Below are positions 6,554 to 7,586 of a stretch of DNA of 7,586 nt, piece by piece. The stretch's first letter is position 1, and every line of letters begins with the position of its first letter. The position numbers were made by a program, and so were the translations under genes. Source of the stretch: an uncultured Christensenella sp. (GTDB lineage: Bacteria; Bacillota; Clostridia; Christensenellales; UBA3700); NCBI GenBank assembly GCA_910576875.1, contig CAJTKI010000069.1, forward strand, positions 1 to 7,586. The letters are read 5' to 3'. Under the pieces are notes generated by a model. The model did not search any database, had not been told where the DNA came from, and saw only the letters and a list, made by a program, of their open reading frames with translations.

Positions 6554-6584
6554 TTATCCCGTCCGATTGATTCGAACGGGATAA
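6554..6584 (+). repeat. Inverted repeat after the HU gene (hairpin without a U-run)
   Basis: TTATCCCGT (6554-6562) pairs perfectly with ACGGGATAA (6576-6584). After one C-A mismatch, three more pairs (6564-6566 with 6572-6574) close a 5-nt loop. The stem starts 4 bp after the HU stop, where a terminator would be expected. On the + strand, however, it is followed by a run of seven As, not Ts. It may protect the mRNA 3' end or terminate inefficiently. Confidence 0.6.
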
Positions 6585-6611
6585 AAAAATCGATTTGCGC
6601 CCGACGAAATC

Positions 6612-6640
6612 TTGCAATCCCTTGCATGTTCTGTTATACT
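6612..6640 (+). promoter_or_regulatory. Extended -10 sigma-A promoter of the riboswitch-pflB transcript
   Basis: TTGCAA (6612-6617) and TATACT (6635-6640) are 17 bp apart. TGT at 6632-6634 supplies the TGn of an extended -10 element. The start would fall near 6647, leaving about 12 nt before the aptamer's P1 stem and a leader of about 124 nt. TTGCAT at 6622-6627 is too close to be the -35 box. Confidence 0.8.
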
Positions 6641-6658
6641 GTAAGCGAACACCAATCG

Positions 6659-6727
6659 GTATCCTGTGACTGACGGAACATAGCGCACTATGGGGGAGCA
6701 GGATGCGGCATCGTCGACCGTCTGGGC
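6659..6727 (+). promoter_or_regulatory. ZTP riboswitch aptamer (pfl motif) controlling pflB
   Basis: ZTP riboswitches bind the purine intermediate ZMP/ZTP, which builds up when 10-formyl-tetrahydrofolate runs short, and turn on genes for one-carbon and purine metabolism. The conserved blocks are present in order: TGTGACTGACGGA (6665-6677), GGGGGAGC (6692-6699) and CCGTCTGGGC (6718-6727). P1 pairs 6659-6666 with 6699-6706 (one T-G wobble). P2 pairs CATAG (6679-6683) with CTATG (6688-6692) around a CGCA loop. The pseudoknot pairs GACGG (6672-6676) with CCGTC (6718-6722). Compared with the GGCGG/CCGCC I recall as usual, one G-C pair is replaced by A-T on both sides, a compensated change that supports the fold. 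The downstream terminator reuses the 3' part of the aptamer, so ligand binding should prevent termination (an ON switch). Confidence 0.94.
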
Positions 6728-6758
6728 AAATTTTGGATTTGTTCGGACTTTTTATTTT
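6720..6758 (+). terminator. Riboswitch expression-platform terminator
   Basis: GTCTGGGCAAAT (6720-6731) pairs along its full length with ATTTGTTCGGAC (6737-6748), using three G-T wobbles, around a TTTGG loop. It is followed by TTTTTATTTT (6749-6758). Its left arm contains the last three pseudoknot bases and the conserved CTGGGC of the ZTP aptamer, so aptamer and terminator exclude each other. The pflB ribosome binding site starts right after the T-run. Confidence 0.9.
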
Positions 6759-6770
6759 AGGAGAACGGTT

Positions 6771-7586
6771 ATGCAGGCATGGAGAGGATTCAGACAAGGC
6801 AATTGGAACAAGCGTATCGACGTGCGTGATTTTATCGTACGCAATTATTTGCCGTATACGGGCGACGCGTCGTTTTTGGCGCAGCCGACCGCGCGCACGC
6901 AAGCATTGCGCGAACAGGTAGACGATCTGCTGCGACGCGAAAACGAGCGCAACGGCGTTTTGGACATCGATACCGAACACGTTTCTTCTTTGCTCAGTTA
7001 CGAGCCCGGCTATATCGATCGCGATCGCGAGTTGATCTTCGGCTTGCAGACGGACGCGCCGTTGAAGCGCGCGGTCAACCCGTTTTCGGGCAAACGCATG
7101 TCCGAAAAGGCTTGCGAAGCGTACGGTTATCGCGTGTCGCAAAAGATCGAAGACGCGTTCCGCTATCGCACGACGCACAACGACGGCGTATTTCGCGTCT
7201 ATACGGACGAAATGCGCAAGGCACGCCATGTCGGCGTGATCACCGGATTGCCGGACGCATATGCGCGCGGTCGGATCATCGGCGACTATCGTCGGATCGC
7301 GTTGTACGGCGTGGATCGACTGGTCGAAGAAAAGCGCAAGGACAAAGCGCGTTTGGGGCGTAAGGCAATGAACGAAGAGACGATTCGATTGATCGAGGAC
7401 GTTGCCAAGCAGATCGAATTTCTCGATCAGCTCAAACAGATGGCGCTTGCTTACGGTTGCGATATTTCCGTGCCGGCGACCAATGCGCGCGAAGCCGTGC
7501 AATGGCTGTATTTCGGGTATCTGGGCGCGGTCAAGGAGCAGAACGGCGCCGCCAACAGCATCGGCAGAATTACGACTTTTTTGGAT
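6771..7586 (+). CDS. pflB: Pyruvate formate-lyase (formate C-acetyltransferase), N-terminal part, runs off window
   Basis: This glycyl-radical enzyme splits pyruvate with CoA into acetyl-CoA and formate in the anaerobic cytoplasm. The formate can feed 10-formyl-tetrahydrofolate. The 272 codons present are about the first third of a protein of usually about 750 residues. Landmarks of the PFL family are visible: WRGFRQGNWNKRIDVRDFI (4-22), the LQTDAPLKRAVNPF region, THNDGVFRVYT, and the strongly conserved LPDAYARGRIIGDYRR (160-175), whose Arg168 should match the pyruvate-binding Arg176 of E. coli PFL. GCDISVPATNAREAVQW and AVKEQNGAANSIGR follow. The catalytic Cys-Cys pair and the C-terminal glycyl-radical site lie beyond the window, so activity cannot be confirmed. 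The start at 6771 is set by AGGAGA (6759-6764), 6 nt upstream. Expression should depend on the ZTP riboswitch. A pflA activase gene may follow downstream, but that is not visible. Confidence 0.96.
   Translation, partial: MQAWRGFRQGNWNKRIDVRDFIVRNYLPYTGDASFLAQPTARTQALREQVDDLLRRENERNGVLDIDTEHVSSLLSYEPGYIDRDRELIFGLQTDAPLKRAVNPFSGKRMSEKACEAYGYRVSQKIEDAFRYRTTHNDGVFRVYTDEMRKARHVGVITGLPDAYARGRIIGDYRRIALYGVDRLVEEKRKDKARLGRKAMNEETIRLIEDVAKQIEFLDQLKQMALAYGCDISVPATNAREAVQWLYFGYLGAVKEQNGAANSIGRITTFLD

Noticed and set aside
6703..6921. 72-codon + strand frame over the riboswitch and pflB start
   Set aside because: It starts inside P1 of the aptamer, overlaps the terminator and runs out of frame through pflB.
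6510..7502. 330-codon - strand frame covering the pflB start and riboswitch
   Set aside because: It crosses the riboswitch, promoter and PFL N-terminus in antisense and shows no protein-like motif.

Overview
The window comes from a bacterial chromosome, most likely an uncultured anaerobic Clostridia-type member of the Bacillota. This is inferred from strong GGAGG-type ribosome binding sites, consensus sigma-A promoters, intrinsic terminators, a lipoprotein with a classical lipobox, and a pyruvate formate-lyase gene behind a ZTP (pfl-motif) riboswitch. The code is standard and the DNA moderately GC-rich. Every supported gene is on the + strand. The long reading frames on the - strand are shadows.

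Layout. (1) Positions 1-342 hold the 3' end of a gene for a membrane-anchored surface protein, closed by a strong intrinsic terminator at 375-410. (2) Positions 546-2503 hold a two-gene amino-sugar operon. A free-standing GlmU-type glucosamine-1-phosphate acetyltransferase, without the usual uridylyltransferase half, overlaps glmM by 4 bp. Together they would turn glucosamine-6-P into N-acetylglucosamine-1-P for peptidoglycan. (3) Positions 2644-5505 hold a single-gene unit for a 953-residue secreted lipoprotein of unknown function with a GLUG-like C-terminal part. It has its own promoter and a UUCG-tetraloop terminator. (4) Positions 5597-6549 hold a GNAT acetyltransferase and an HU-family DNA-binding protein that overlap by 4 bp. 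The promoter sits so close to the first ATG that the transcript is predicted to be leaderless. (5) Positions 6612-7586 hold a promoter, a ZTP riboswitch with a terminator expression platform, and the first 272 codons of pflB, which runs off the window.

The clearest biology is at the right end, where a purine/folate alarm-sensing riboswitch controls a formate-producing enzyme. The class is known, but here every part can be read from the sequence: promoter, P1, P2, a pseudoknot with a compensated base pair, and the competing terminator. The less ordinary points are the split GlmU, the leaderless GNAT-HU unit with a divergent HU arm, and the large uncharacterised lipoprotein. I see no mobile element, CRISPR array, tRNA or rRNA.
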